DNA of 64,000 bases from UBA8958 sp964571695. Its GTDB lineage: Bacteria; Desulfobacterota; Syntrophia; Syntrophales; UBA8958. Shown piece by piece: positions 45,313 to 54,758 of the stretch. The stretch lies in the NCBI GenBank assembly GCA_964571695.1, contig CAZNDG010000008.1:24026-88025 (forward strand), read 5' to 3'. Numbering within the stretch: the first letter of the stretch is position 1; every line of letters begins with the position of its first letter. Below the pieces are notes generated by a model. That model saw only the letters and a program-made list of their open reading frames with translations. It did not search any database and was not told where the DNA came from. The position numbers and the translations under genes are program-made.

Positions 45313-45438
45313 GTGAGTGAATACGGAGAGAAAAGTCGGCAGGCCCGTCTGAGGGAACCGACGATTCACCCGGCGGGTGGCGGGTGGCGCCGGGGCGCGG
45401 TGGCCAACCGATACACGGCGCGCCTCCGGCGGGGATGA
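45313..45438 (+). CDS. Possible small protein or gene remnant, 41 residues
   Basis: The frame begins at GTG 45313 with a very strong ribosome site (GGAGGAGGAGG, 6 nt upstream) and ends at TGA 45436-45438, 4 bp before the GH57 start. The start (SEYGEKSRQARLREPTIHPA) is vaguely like the beginning of galactose-1-phosphate uridylyltransferases, and the rest is Arg/Gly-rich and less protein-like. It may be a leader peptide coupling translation to the GH57 gene, or the stump of a deleted gene. Neither is proven. Confidence 0.3.
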   Translation: MSEYGEKSRQARLREPTIHPAGGGWRRGAVANRYTARLRRG

Positions 45439-45442
45439 ATGC

Positions 45443-46633
45443 ATGACCGCCGTTTGCCTTTACTTTCAGGTCCACCAACCCCGACGCCTGCGGCGCTATC
45501 CGGCGTTCGCGATCGGGCGGGAGCATGATTACGAAGATGAGGCCGGCAACAGGAAGATTTTGGACAAAGTCGTCGATAAGTGCTATCTTCCCGCCAATGA
45601 CCTCCTTTTCAGGCTGATCGATCGGCACGGAGGGAAGTTCCGCCTGTCCTTCTCCATAACGGGGGTGCTTCTCGATCAACTGGAGCGTTTTCATCCGGAG
45701 GTCATAAAGAGCTTTCAAGCGCTTGCCGGGACGGGATGCGTGGAGTTTCTCAACGAGACCTATTATCATTCCCTGGCCTTTTTATACAGCGATGGGGAAT
45801 TCCGCGGCCAGGTTGACCGGCACCGCCGGTGGATCGCGGAGCTCTTCGGCCAGGAGGGAGAGACATTTCGCGCCACGGAGCTGATCTACAGCGACGACCT
45901 GGCGGCGGCTGCGGCGGAGATGGGGTACCGGGCGATCCTTGCCGAAGGGGCGGCGGCCGTCCTGGGGCCGGGGGATCCGAACCGGGTTTACGAGGCGGCC
46001 GTCGCCGGGGAAATCCGTGTATTGCCTCGCAATTACCGACTTTCCGACGACATTTCCTTCCGCTTTTCCCGGCGAGGCTGGGAGGGTTACCCCCTGACCG
46101 CGGAAAAGTACGCCCACTGGCTTCACGGGCTGCAAGGTCCGGAGGCCGTGATCAACCTGTTCATGGACTATGAGACCTGGGGCGAGCATCAATGGCGGGA
46201 GACGGGGATCTTCTCCTTTCTGAAAGCGCTGCCGGGGGAAATCCTCGCCGGGGCGGATTTCGCCTTCGTGACGCCCCGGGAGGCGGCGGCCCGGAAGCCG
46301 GCGGGAGTGCTGTCCGTGCCGGGGTTCTGTTCCTGGGCCGACACGGAACGGGACCTTACGGCCTGGCGGGGCAATGCCATGCAGCGGGATGCACTGGAGT
46401 CCCTTTACGGGCTGGAGGAGGCGGTGGCGGCAAAGGGGGACCGGGACCTGGCGGAGCAGTGGCGGCGGCTCCAGACCTCGGACCATTTCTATTATATGTG
46501 TACGAAATGGTGCGCCGACGGGGATGTGCACAGGTATTTCAACCCCTATCCGTCCCCCTATGACGCCTACATCAACTACATGAATATCCTGGACGATTTT
46601 TCCAGGAGGGTGGGAAAGGAAAAAGGATCATGA
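45443..46633 (+). CDS. GH57-family alpha-amylase/alpha-glucanotransferase
   Basis: 396 residues from the ATG at 45443. It opens CLYFQVHQPRRLRRYPAF, the GH57 start with the conserved QxHQP motif. The nucleophile region is TELIYSDDLAAA and another conserved block is INLFMDYETWGEHQW. DHFYYMCTKWCADGDVH is the typical C-terminal part. GH57 enzymes of this short type cut or rearrange alpha-1,4-glucans in the cytoplasm. The stop overlaps the start of the synthase-phosphorylase fusion by 4 bp, so the two are co-translated. Confidence 0.87.
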   Translation: MTAVCLYFQVHQPRRLRRYPAFAIGREHDYEDEAGNRKILDKVVDKCYLPANDLLFRLIDRHGGKFRLSFSITGVLLDQLERFHPEVIKSFQALAGTGCVEFLNETYYHSLAFLYSDGEFRGQVDRHRRWIAELFGQEGETFRATELIYSDDLAAAAAEMGYRAILAEGAAAVLGPGDPNRVYEAAVAGEIRVLPRNYRLSDDISFRFSRRGWEGYPLTAEKYAHWLHGLQGPEAVINLFMDYETWGEHQWRETGIFSFLKALPGEILAGADFAFVTPREAAARKPAGVLSVPGFCSWADTERDLTAWRGNAMQRDALESLYGLEEAVAAKGDRDLAEQWRRLQTSDHFYYMCTKWCADGDVHRYFNPYPSPYDAYINYMNILDDFSRRVGKEKGS

Positions 46634-49600
46634 CGGAAGTCCGCGACGGTTATCTGTTCGAGGTGAGCTGGGAGGTCTGCAACAAGGTTGGCGGCATCTA
46701 CACCGTGATCGCCAGCAAACTGCGGGAGGCGCTGAATGTCTATGGGGACCGCTATATCCTCTTGGGGCCCGATCTGAAGACCAATGTGGATTTCGAGGAG
46801 ACCGACGAGGACTGCTGGGCGAAGATAAGAGAAGGGACGGCGATCAAGGATATCCCCTGTCGCTTCGGCCGGTGGAAAATATCCGGGGAGCCCAAGGCGA
46901 TTCTGGTGAGCGCCGGCAAGAAATATGACAAGGACCAGCTCCTGTTTCGGCTCTGGGAGGCCTTTGGCGTCGATTCCATCGCCGGCGGCTGGGATTACGT
47001 CGAACCCGTCATGTTCAGCTTTGCCTGTGGGGAGGTCATCGAGACGATCTACAACCTTGCCGTCCGCCCCTACAACCTTGCCGCCGTCGCCCACTTTCAC
47101 GAGTGGATGACCGGCGCCGGTCTGCTCTATCTGAAAAAGCGCGTTCCCGAGGCGGGAACGGTGTTTACGACCCATGCCACGATCCTCGGCCGTTCCCTTG
47201 CCGGGGCCGGGGTGGACATCTACGGGATGATGGAACATCTCGCCCCCCAGCGGGAGGCGAGCGCCCACAACATAACCGCCAAATATTCCATGGAAGCAGT
47301 CACGGCCCGGGAGGCCGACTGCTTCACCACGGTGAGCGAGATCACCGCCGCCGAGGCGAAGAACTTCCTCTCCCGGACCCCCGATGTCATCACCCCCAAT
47401 GCCCTGGATATGGAGAACATTCACGACTACGCCCTTTCCCGGGCGCCCGCGGAACGTTCCCGGGAGAAGCTCCTTGCCGCGGCGGCCCGGTTTCTCCGCC
47501 GTGAGCTTCCCGAAGAGACAAGGATACTGATCATTTCCGGGCGCTACGAGTATCACAACAAGGGAATCGACATCTTCCTCGAGGCGTTGGGACGCCTGGA
47601 GAAGGAGGGCCGCGGCGGACCCAACGTGCTGGCCCTCCTGTTCGTTCTGGGGGGCTACACGGATCTGATTCCCGCCCTGCGGGACGATGCGGGACGCTGT
47701 GAAACAGGCAAGTTTCCCCTGGCGACTCACCGCCTCCACAACGAAGGGGCGGATCCCATTCTGCAGGCCTGCAACCGCCTGGGCTTGACGAACCAGCCGG
47801 GGGGCAAGGTACAGGTCGTCTTCAATCCCGCTTATCTCAACGGTCATGACGGCCTCATCAACATGTCCTACTATGATGCCCTGTCCGGTTGCGACCTGGG
47901 GGTATTTCCGTCCTACTACGAGCCCTGGGGCTACACCCCCCTGGAAAGCGTCGCCTATGGGGTCCCCACCGTCACCACGGATCAGGCGGGTTTCGGCCTC
48001 TGGTGCGAACGGACCTGCGGGGAGAACGGGGGGGTGATGCTGTTGCAGCGACGCGGCCGGCCGCGCCCGTCCATAGAGGATCATCTCTTCCGGATCGTCG
48101 GCGATTTTCTGGACTGGACGCCCGAGGAGATGGCGGCCCGCCGCCGGAGCGCCCGCGAGGTAGCCCTGCGGGCCAATTGGCGCGATTTTTTTGATTATTA
48201 TTTGCAGGCCTACGACCAGGCGGGAAGCCGAGCCCTGAACCGGGCGGAGCAAGCGGCCGCAAAGGCGGAACGGGCCGAAGTCCGGCATGTGTATGCCGGC
48301 GCCGTTTCCGCCCAGCCCCACTTTCGTTCCTTCACCGCCGTGGCTAATCTCCCCGAGCAGATCATCCGACTCCGGGAGCTGGCCTACAATCTCTGGTGGA
48401 CCTGGAACCCCCGGGCTTTGGATCTCTTTGCCACCCTCGATTTGAAGCTCTGGGCGGAGATGGGCAACAACCCGGTGCGGATGCTGGAAACGGTTTCCCC
48501 GGACATCCTGCGGGAAGCGGCGGCCAACGCCAGCTATCTGGACCTGTATAATCGGATAATGCAGCAATTCGACGACTACCTGGGGGAGAAGGGACCCCGG
48601 CGGCGCCTGCCCGCGACGGCGGGACTCCGCTGGGCATCGCCGGTGGCCTATTTTTCCGCCGAATACGGGCTCCACGAATGCCTCCCCATCTATTCGGGAG
48701 GACTGGGGACCCTGTCGGGAGACCATCTCAAGACGGCGAGCGATCTCAATCTGCCCCTGGTGGCCGTGGGACTTCTCTACAAGAACGGTTATTTCCGCCA
48801 GGTCATAGACGAGCAGGGCCGCCAGACGGAGGCATACCCGGAAAACGATTTCTCCAGCATGCCCGTCCGGATCGTCCAGGACGACAAGGGGAATGAGGTG
48901 CAGATCGCCATCGATCTGCCCGGGCGGACCCTCTTTGCCAATATCTGGGAGGTAAAGGTGGGCAAGGTTTCCCTCTATCTCCTGGACACCGATGTGCCGC
49001 GCAACACCCAGCAGGACCGGGCGATCACCGCCCGGCTTTACAGCGCCGATCAAAAGACGCGGATCGAGCAGGAGATCCTCCTTGGGGTGGGGGGGGCGCG
49101 GCTCCTCAAAAAGCTGGGAATCAGGCCCCGGGTTTATCATATCAACGAGGGGCATTCGGCCTTTCTCATCTTCGAGCGAATCGAATCCCTGATGCACGAG
49201 GAAGGTTTGACCTTCGAAGAAGCGGCGGAGGTGGTGCGGGCCAGCAGCGTCTTTACGACCCACACCCCCGTGGAAGCGGGCAACGAACGCTTTTCCCGGG
49301 AGATCATGGAGCATTACTTTTCCGGATTCATCAAACGCTCGGGGCTTTCGTGGGCGCAGTTCTGGGAACTGGGACGCCGCGACGGCGGGGAGGAGAAAAA
49401 CTTCTTCATGAATATCCTTGCCTTCAAGATGACCATCCGCAGCAATGCCGTCAGTCTGGTCCACGGCCAGGTCTCCCGGCGCATGTGGCGGGATGTCTGG
49501 AAAGGCTTCGACGATACGGACATCCCCATCCGCCACATAACCAACGGCGTCCATGTCCTTTCCTATCTTGCCCCCCGGATGAGGAATCTCCTCGACGCCT

Positions 49601-50886
49601 ACCTGGGGATAGACTGGGAAAAGAACCTTCCCGACGGCGAGCGGTGGAGCCGCGTTCAGGATATCCCCGACGCCTTGCTCTGGCGGGTGCGCTATGAACT
49701 GAAACAGAAGACCATCGACCTGATCCGGGAAGACATCTCCAAGGGGGGGGCAAAGTATGGCACGGCCCATGTCTGGCGGGAGGAGCTATTTGCCAGATTG
49801 AATCCCGGGGCGCTGATGATCGGCATTGCCCGGCGTTTTGCCCCCTACAAGCGGGCGGATATGATCCTCGCGGACCTGGATCGTCTGGACCGGATCGTCA
49901 ACCATCCCCACCGGCCCGTCCATCTGGTGTTTGCCGGCAAGGCCCACCCCAACGACGGCGTCGGCAAGCAGCTTGTGGAAAAGGTCGTGGGGATCTGCCG
50001 GGACGACCGCTTCCGGGGGCGGATCTTCTTCCTGGAGAATTACGACATACGGGTCGCCCGCCATCTGGTCCAGGGCGTCGATCTGTGGCTCAACAACCCC
50101 CGCCGCCCCCTCGAGGCCAGCGGGACCAGTGGCATGAAGGTGGTGATCAACGGCGTCCTCAATATGAGCGTTTCCGACGGCTGGTGGGTGGAGGGATACA
50201 ACGGCGCCAACGGCTGGACGATCGGACCCGTGCTAAAGGGATATGAGGACCCCCCCCCCGATGCCGATTTGGAAGACGGTCAGTCCCTCTACAATATCCT
50301 GGAAAATATGGTGATACCGGCATTTTACGATCGAGATGCCGCGGGTATTCCGGTCAAATGGCTGGCGGCGGTGAAACAATCCATGCAATTCCTGGCCCCC
50401 CAATTCAATACCGACCGGATGATCCAGGAGTATCTCCGGGACGTGTATGAGCCGGCGGCCCAACGGGAGAGCGAACTTGCCGCCGAGGGATATGCCCTGG
50501 CCCGGCGGCTGGCCGATTGGAAAGGTAAGCTCCCCATGCGTTTTTCTTCCCTCAATCTCATCGACGTGAGCGTCGAGGGGATTCACGGCGATACGGTCAT
50601 GGTGGATCAGCCCCTGAAGATCAGCGCCCGGATCGATCCCGGCAAGCTGGCGCCGGAGGAGATCCGGGTGGAGATAATGATCGGCCGCCGGAACGGCCAC
50701 GATTTTGTCCGGCCTCCGGATTGCGTCCCCTTGAAAATTGCCGGAAGATCCCCGGAAGGGGTCCTCACCTTCTCCACGGAGTATATTGTAAGGGAGAACG
50801 GCCTGTACAATTACGGTCTCCGGGTTATCCCCCGGCACGAGCACCTGGCCTCGAAACTGGAGACGGGGCTTATTCTGTGGGGATAG
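46630..50886 (+). CDS. Glycogen synthase (GT3-like) fused to alpha-glucan phosphorylase
   Basis: 1418 residues. Residues 1 to about 560 form a GT3-type (eukaryote-like) glycogen synthase: FEVSWEVCNKVGGIYTVIAS, HFHEWMTGAGLLYLKK, TTHATILGRSLAGAGVD and YYEPWGYTPLESVAYGVPT. A DUF3417 segment follows (LRELAYNLWWTWNPRALDLF, about 580-660), then the phosphorylase domain with AYFSAEYGLHECLPIYSGGL and the PLP lysine in EASGTSGMK. The last ~130 residues resemble a beta-rich phosphorylase tail. One chain thus holds both an anabolic and a catabolic glycogen enzyme. Fusions of this type occur in some Bacteroidota and Deltaproteobacteria. Confidence 0.9.
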   Translation: MTEVRDGYLFEVSWEVCNKVGGIYTVIASKLREALNVYGDRYILLGPDLKTNVDFEETDEDCWAKIREGTAIKDIPCRFGRWKISGEPKAILVSAGKKYDKDQLLFRLWEAFGVDSIAGGWDYVEPVMFSFACGEVIETIYNLAVRPYNLAAVAHFHEWMTGAGLLYLKKRVPEAGTVFTTHATILGRSLAGAGVDIYGMMEHLAPQREASAHNITAKYSMEAVTAREADCFTTVSEITAAEAKNFLSRTPDVITPNALDMENIHDYALSRAPAERSREKLLAAAARFLRRELPEETRILIISGRYEYHNKGIDIFLEALGRLEKEGRGGPNVLALLFVLGGYTDLIPALRDDAGRCETGKFPLATHRLHNEGADPILQACNRLGLTNQPGGKVQVVFNPAYLNGHDGLINMSYYDALSGCDLGVFPSYYEPWGYTPLESVAYGVPTVTTDQAGFGLWCERTCGENGGVMLLQRRGRPRPSIEDHLFRIVGDFLDWTPEEMAARRRSAREVALRANWRDFFDYYLQAYDQAGSRALNRAEQAAAKAERAEVRHVYAGAVSAQPHFRSFTAVANLPEQIIRLRELAYNLWWTWNPRALDLFATLDLKLWAEMGNNPVRMLETVSPDILREAAANASYLDLYNRIMQQFDDYLGEKGPRRRLPATAGLRWASPVAYFSAEYGLHECLPIYSGGLGTLSGDHLKTASDLNLPLVAVGLLYKNGYFRQVIDEQGRQTEAYPENDFSSMPVRIVQDDKGNEVQIAIDLPGRTLFANIWEVKVGKVSLYLLDTDVPRNTQQDRAITARLYSADQKTRIEQEILLGVGGARLLKKLGIRPRVYHINEGHSAFLIFERIESLMHEEGLTFEEAAEVVRASSVFTTHTPVEAGNERFSREIMEHYFSGFIKRSGLSWAQFWELGRRDGGEEKNFFMNILAFKMTIRSNAVSLVHGQVSRRMWRDVWKGFDDTDIPIRHITNGVHVLSYLAPRMRNLLDAYLGIDWEKNLPDGERWSRVQDIPDALLWRVRYELKQKTIDLIREDISKGGAKYGTAHVWREELFARLNPGALMIGIARRFAPYKRADMILADLDRLDRIVNHPHRPVHLVFAGKAHPNDGVGKQLVEKVVGICRDDRFRGRIFFLENYDIRVARHLVQGVDLWLNNPRRPLEASGTSGMKVVINGVLNMSVSDGWWVEGYNGANGWTIGPVLKGYEDPPPDADLEDGQSLYNILENMVIPAFYDRDAAGIPVKWLAAVKQSMQFLAPQFNTDRMIQEYLRDVYEPAAQRESELAAEGYALARRLADWKGKLPMRFSSLNLIDVSVEGIHGDTVMVDQPLKISARIDPGKLAPEEIRVEIMIGRRNGHDFVRPPDCVPLKIAGRSPEGVLTFSTEYIVRENGLYNYGLRVIPRHEHLASKLETGLILWG

Positions 50887-51020
50887 CCGCGACTCGGCGG
50901 GTGAAGTTGCCTTATATGGACTTTTTTGTGTTTTCGTCATTATGGTTCTTTGATCTTTTCGGGGCTGCCGGCGGAATGAGGCGGATGACAGCGAGATCTT
51001 GAAAGGGGGTTAGCCAAGGC

Positions 51021-53123
51021 ATGAGCAAAGGGGTATTTATCGCCACCATCGAGCCGCGAAGCGGCAAGTCCCTGGTCGTTCTGGGGATGATGAACGCCAT
51101 CGTGAACCAACGGGGTTGCGTCGGCTATTTCAAGCCCGTCATCGACGCCGACGGCCGGGGTGCAAAGGACACGCATATCGAGATGATCCGGAAATACTTC
51201 GCCCTGCCCTTCGAGTACGAAGCCCTTTACGGCTTTCGCCGCCATGAGATCGCGGCCCTCCTGCTCCGCAAGGACGATTACAATGTAGTGGCCACCCTGC
51301 TGGACAAGTATAAACAGATTGAGGACGCCTGTGATTATACTATTGTGGAAGGAACTGATTTTCTTGGCAAAAACACCTTTTTTGAATTCGATGCCAATGT
51401 AGCCCTCCCGAAAAATCTGGGCATTCCGGCGATTATCGTCGTTTCCGGGGCGGAAAAGACGCCGGAAGAGATAAAGAACGGCGTCCTCGCCGCCTACAGA
51501 GGGTATAAGGAGGGGGACGTGGAGGTCCTGGCCGTGGTGGTCAACAAGGTGCATGGGGACGAAGTCCCCCATATCGAGCCCCTGTTGCGGCCCGTGCTGC
51601 CGGCTGAAACAGTGCTGGCGGTGATCCCGGAGAACCCCAAGTTGAAGAATCCCACCTTTCGCGAGGTTAACGCCGCCCTGGGCGCCCGGACCCTCTTCGG
51701 CCGCCATCGCCATGAGAACCGGGTCGATCATACCGTCGTCGGGGCGATGCTCCTCTCCCATTTTCTGAAACATCTCCAGGACAACACCCTGATCGTCACC
51801 CCGGGGGACCGGGCGGACATCATCGTCGGTGCCCTCCAGGCCAACATCTCCCGGAACTATCCCCGCCTGGCCGGGATCATCCTTACCGGCGCCCTGGATA
51901 TGGAACCCGCCATCGTGAAGCTCATCGAAGGCCTGCAAACCGTGGCGCCTATAAGTGCCGTAACCACGGGGACCTACGAAACGGCCAACCGGGTCGGGGC
52001 GGTGCATTCCCGGATCTATGCCGGCAATACCCGGAAGATCGCCCTGGCCATCGATGAGTTCGACCGGTACATGGACATGGAGAAACTGGGGGAAAAGATG
52101 GTGACTTTCAGGAAGGCCGGCATCACCCCCTACATATTCCAATACGGCATCGTAAAGCGTGCCAGGAGCAGGCGGCGGCATATCGTCCTGCCGGAGGGGG
52201 ATGACGACCGGATCCTCACGGCCGCCGCCCGCCTCGTGGAGCAGGAGGTGGTGGACCTGACCATCCTCGGGACCAGGGAAGAAGTCCTCACGGCGGGGAA
52301 GCGCCTCGGCGTCAATCTGGACCGGGAGGACATACGCATCGTCGATCCCGTCCGGTCGGAAAATTATCAGGATTACGCCGCCACCCTCCATGAGCTGCGG
52401 AAGGAGAAGAACGTCACCATCGAGATGGCCAGAGACCTCATGACCGATGTGTCCTACTTCGGCACGATGATGGTTTACAAAGGACACGCCGACGGCATGG
52501 TCTCCGGGGCCGTCCATACGACCCAGCACACCATCCGGCCGGCCCTGCAGTTCGTGAAGACCAGGCCGGGCGTTTCAGTAGTCTCTTCGGTTTTCTTCAT
52601 GTGCCTTCCCGACCGGGTGTCCGTCTTCGGGGATTGCGCGGTGAATCCCGATCCCACCGCGGAAGAGCTGGCGGAAATCGCCATCTGCTCGGCGGAAAGC
52701 GCGGTGATGTTCGGCATCGAACCCCGGGTCGCCATGCTCTCCTATTCCTCGGGAACCTCCGGGCAGGGGGCGGACGTGGAGAAGGTCCGCCGGGCCACGG
52801 AGATCGTCCGGGAGCGGCGCCCGGAACTGAAGATCGCCGGCCCCATCCAGTACGACGCCGCCGTGGATCCCGGCGTGGGGAAACAGAAAATGCCCGATTC
52901 CGACGTTGCCGGCCAGGCCAGCGTCCTGATCTTTCCCGACCTGAACACGGGCAACAACACCTACAAGGCCGTCCAGCGGGAAACCGGCGCCCTGGCCATC
53001 GGCCCCATGCTCCAGGGGCTGAATAAGCCCGTCAACGACCTGAGCCGGGGCTGCACGGTGGAGGACATCTTCAACACCGTGGTTATCACCGCCATTCAGA
53101 GCCAGGAGGGGATGACTGATTGA
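51021..53123 (+). CDS. pta: Phosphate acetyltransferase (long form with DRTGG domain)
   Basis: 700 residues. The N-terminal part is a P-loop-like dethiobiotin-synthetase-type domain (EPRSGKSLVVLGMMNAIVNQ), the middle is a DRTGG regulatory domain (about 215-330), and the C-terminal catalytic PTA_PTB domain starts at about 375 (RRHIVLPEGDDDRILTAAAR). Typical active-site blocks are DGMVSGAVHTTQHTIRPAL and MLSYSSGTSGQGADVEKV. It interconverts acetyl-CoA and acetyl phosphate, giving ATP through acetate kinase. No ackA lies next to it. Confidence 0.95.
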   Translation: MSKGVFIATIEPRSGKSLVVLGMMNAIVNQRGCVGYFKPVIDADGRGAKDTHIEMIRKYFALPFEYEALYGFRRHEIAALLLRKDDYNVVATLLDKYKQIEDACDYTIVEGTDFLGKNTFFEFDANVALPKNLGIPAIIVVSGAEKTPEEIKNGVLAAYRGYKEGDVEVLAVVVNKVHGDEVPHIEPLLRPVLPAETVLAVIPENPKLKNPTFREVNAALGARTLFGRHRHENRVDHTVVGAMLLSHFLKHLQDNTLIVTPGDRADIIVGALQANISRNYPRLAGIILTGALDMEPAIVKLIEGLQTVAPISAVTTGTYETANRVGAVHSRIYAGNTRKIALAIDEFDRYMDMEKLGEKMVTFRKAGITPYIFQYGIVKRARSRRRHIVLPEGDDDRILTAAARLVEQEVVDLTILGTREEVLTAGKRLGVNLDREDIRIVDPVRSENYQDYAATLHELRKEKNVTIEMARDLMTDVSYFGTMMVYKGHADGMVSGAVHTTQHTIRPALQFVKTRPGVSVVSSVFFMCLPDRVSVFGDCAVNPDPTAEELAEIAICSAESAVMFGIEPRVAMLSYSSGTSGQGADVEKVRRATEIVRERRPELKIAGPIQYDAAVDPGVGKQKMPDSDVAGQASVLIFPDLNTGNNTYKAVQRETGALAIGPMLQGLNKPVNDLSRGCTVEDIFNTVVITAIQSQEGMTD

Positions 53124-53136
53124 CCCCGTCCCCTGG

Positions 53137-53925
53137 TCATGAGCGCTTCCAGAAATTCCCGTCGGCGCCGACCACCATCTCTTCCCCGGGGATGCTCCTG
53201 TTTGCCGCGGCCATTCCTTTTTTGACGATCATGGGCAGTCCCGAGCAACACGGCACCTCCATTATGGCCGTGGTGACGCTCCGGATGTCCGCGGTGCGGA
53301 AAATGTCGGCAAACTTCTCCGTATAACCCTGGACGTCATCGAATTTCGGACATCCCATCAGTACCACCTTTCCCTTCATCAGATCACGGTGGAGGGTCGG
53401 CATGGCCGCGGCCGTGCAATCCGCGAGGACAAGGAGATCGGCCCCTTTCAGGAAGGGGGCGTGCGGGGGGATGAGCCGAATCTTTACCGGCCAGTGGGAG
53501 AGGGATGATCCTCCGTTCCATGTCTGGATCTCCGCATCCCTTCCGCCTTTCCCCTTATGCCTCGGGCCTTTTTCCACCCGGATCTCCCTTGGCCGGTTTG
53601 CCTCCTGGCAGGAGGAGGCCGGTCCGATGATCCGGATCTGGGTGGAAGGGCATCCGCAGGGCAGTACGTCGGAATTCCCGGCCGCAAGATGGCGCCGCGC
53701 CACGGCTTCTTCATCGAAAGGCGCCGCTTCCCGCTCGATGAGGCGCAGCGCCCCGGTGGGACAATCCCCGATACAGGCGCCCAGGCCGTCGCAGTAGCTC
53801 TCGGCCACGACCCGCGCCTTGCCGGCGATGATTTTCAGCGCCCCCTCCGCGCATCCGGGGACGCAGTTTCCGCAGCCATTGCAGAGTTCTTCATCGATTT
53901 CGATTATCTTGCGCAATACCTTCAT
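53137..53925 (-). CDS. 4Fe-4S ferredoxin-type protein with C-terminal Cys domain
   Basis: 262 residues. Two [4Fe-4S] motifs lie near the N-terminus: CNGCGNCVPGC and CDGLGACIGDCPTG. The rest contains CGCPS and PCCSGLP and could bind another cofactor or form the domain that hands electrons on. AAAGGAGATG lies just upstream of the ATG. Such proteins are common in sulfate-reducing and syntrophic bacteria next to hydrogenase or Hdr-type genes, but none is adjacent here. It converges on pta with 13 bp between the stops. Confidence 0.75.
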   Translation of the reverse strand: MKVLRKIIEIDEELCNGCGNCVPGCAEGALKIIAGKARVVAESYCDGLGACIGDCPTGALRLIEREAAPFDEEAVARRHLAAGNSDVLPCGCPSTQIRIIGPASSCQEANRPREIRVEKGPRHKGKGGRDAEIQTWNGGSSLSHWPVKIRLIPPHAPFLKGADLLVLADCTAAAMPTLHRDLMKGKVVLMGCPKFDDVQGYTEKFADIFRTADIRSVTTAIMEVPCCSGLPMIVKKGMAAANRSIPGEEMVVGADGNFWKRS

Positions 53926-54422
53926 GACATCTCCTTTCCGGAAAATTCGCCGGCGATATTGACAGGCGAGGCTGAATGATGGATTGATGTTCTTTCGGTT
54001 GGGACTATAACCGGAAAGAAAAAGTAAAACCTTAACTTAAGTCAAAAGCCGGACATATTTCCACATCCGGGATGAGAACATGGACAATGAGACCTTTGAA
54101 AAATGGCTTCGCCGCGGCTCAGAAATCTTTTTCGCCTCTGAATGGGTAACGTATAAACCTTATTCATTACCAAGCGTTAAGTTCAATCACGCAACGGCGA
54201 AAAACATTTGATCCGCCGCTTGTGAACCATTTTCGCGCAGTTATGCAAAGCTCTAACAATGTACATGAGGCATTGTCAAGAAGAAAACTTTCGGAAGATT
54301 GCCGGAAGCGGCGGAGCCTTCCGAAAACACGACCGCGGGGCGACGTTGCAACACTATGAAAACAATGGCGTCTTCCGGACGGACGGTCCGGGGAAGTTTT
54401 GTCGTGCCGGGAAGGATCATGT
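53926..54422. other. Intergenic region holding a 167-bp repeat and a hairpin
   Basis: No gene is supported. Besides the repeat at 54089-54255 there is a perfect 9-bp inverted repeat, TTTCGGAAG (54289-54297) with CTTCCGAAA (54318-54326), between the mobile repeat and the DUF2905 gene. It may terminate the leftward DUF2905 transcript. Confidence 0.45.
54089..54255 (-). mobile_element. 167-bp MITE-like repeat, copy 3
   Basis: Opposite orientation to copies 1 and 2. Ends GAGACCTTTG and CAAAGCTCTA, flanked by ACAAT on both sides (54084-54088 and 54256-54260), a perfect 5-bp direct repeat. Very similar to copy 1 along its length. Confidence 0.8.
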
Positions 54423-54647
54423 TCATCTCCTGGTGATGAGCCAGATGATGAGGGTAAGGACAATACTGGCGATGATGCTGGTGGTAAGGGGGAAGTAAAA
54501 GGTGAATTTTTCTCCCCGATAGAAGATATCCCCGGGTAGTTTGCCCAGCCAGGGGATCTTGCCGCCGAGCAGAATGATGAGGCCTACGCCGGCGACGGCA
54601 AGACCCGCTATCAGCAATATCTTTCCTAAATTTGAAAAATCGCTCAT
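54423..54647 (-). CDS. DUF2905 family membrane protein
   Basis: 74 residues. Two membrane segments (ILLIAGLAVAGVGLIILLGG and PLTTSIIASIVLTLIIWLI) flank a short loop with the hallmark PWLGKLPGDI. This is the full length of DUF2905 proteins, which are widespread and of unknown function. It is in the same direction as, and 111 bp downstream of, the KamA-like gene. Confidence 0.85.
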   Translation of the reverse strand: MSDFSNLGKILLIAGLAVAGVGLIILLGGKIPWLGKLPGDIFYRGEKFTFYFPLTTSIIASIVLTLIIWLITRR

Positions 54648-54758
54648 CTTATGTACGCGAAACAGGTGATTGTTGTTTATAGATCACCGCGGGTGATTCA
54701 TGTCCGTTATCCTCTGGCCGGCGGCGCCGATTCGCGTCCGGCCCCCGCGGAAGGCCCC

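Noticed and set aside
46576..49770. 1064-codon open frame opposite the synthase-phosphorylase fusion
   Set aside because: Same cause; the sense strand has clear enzyme motifs and the antisense protein has none.
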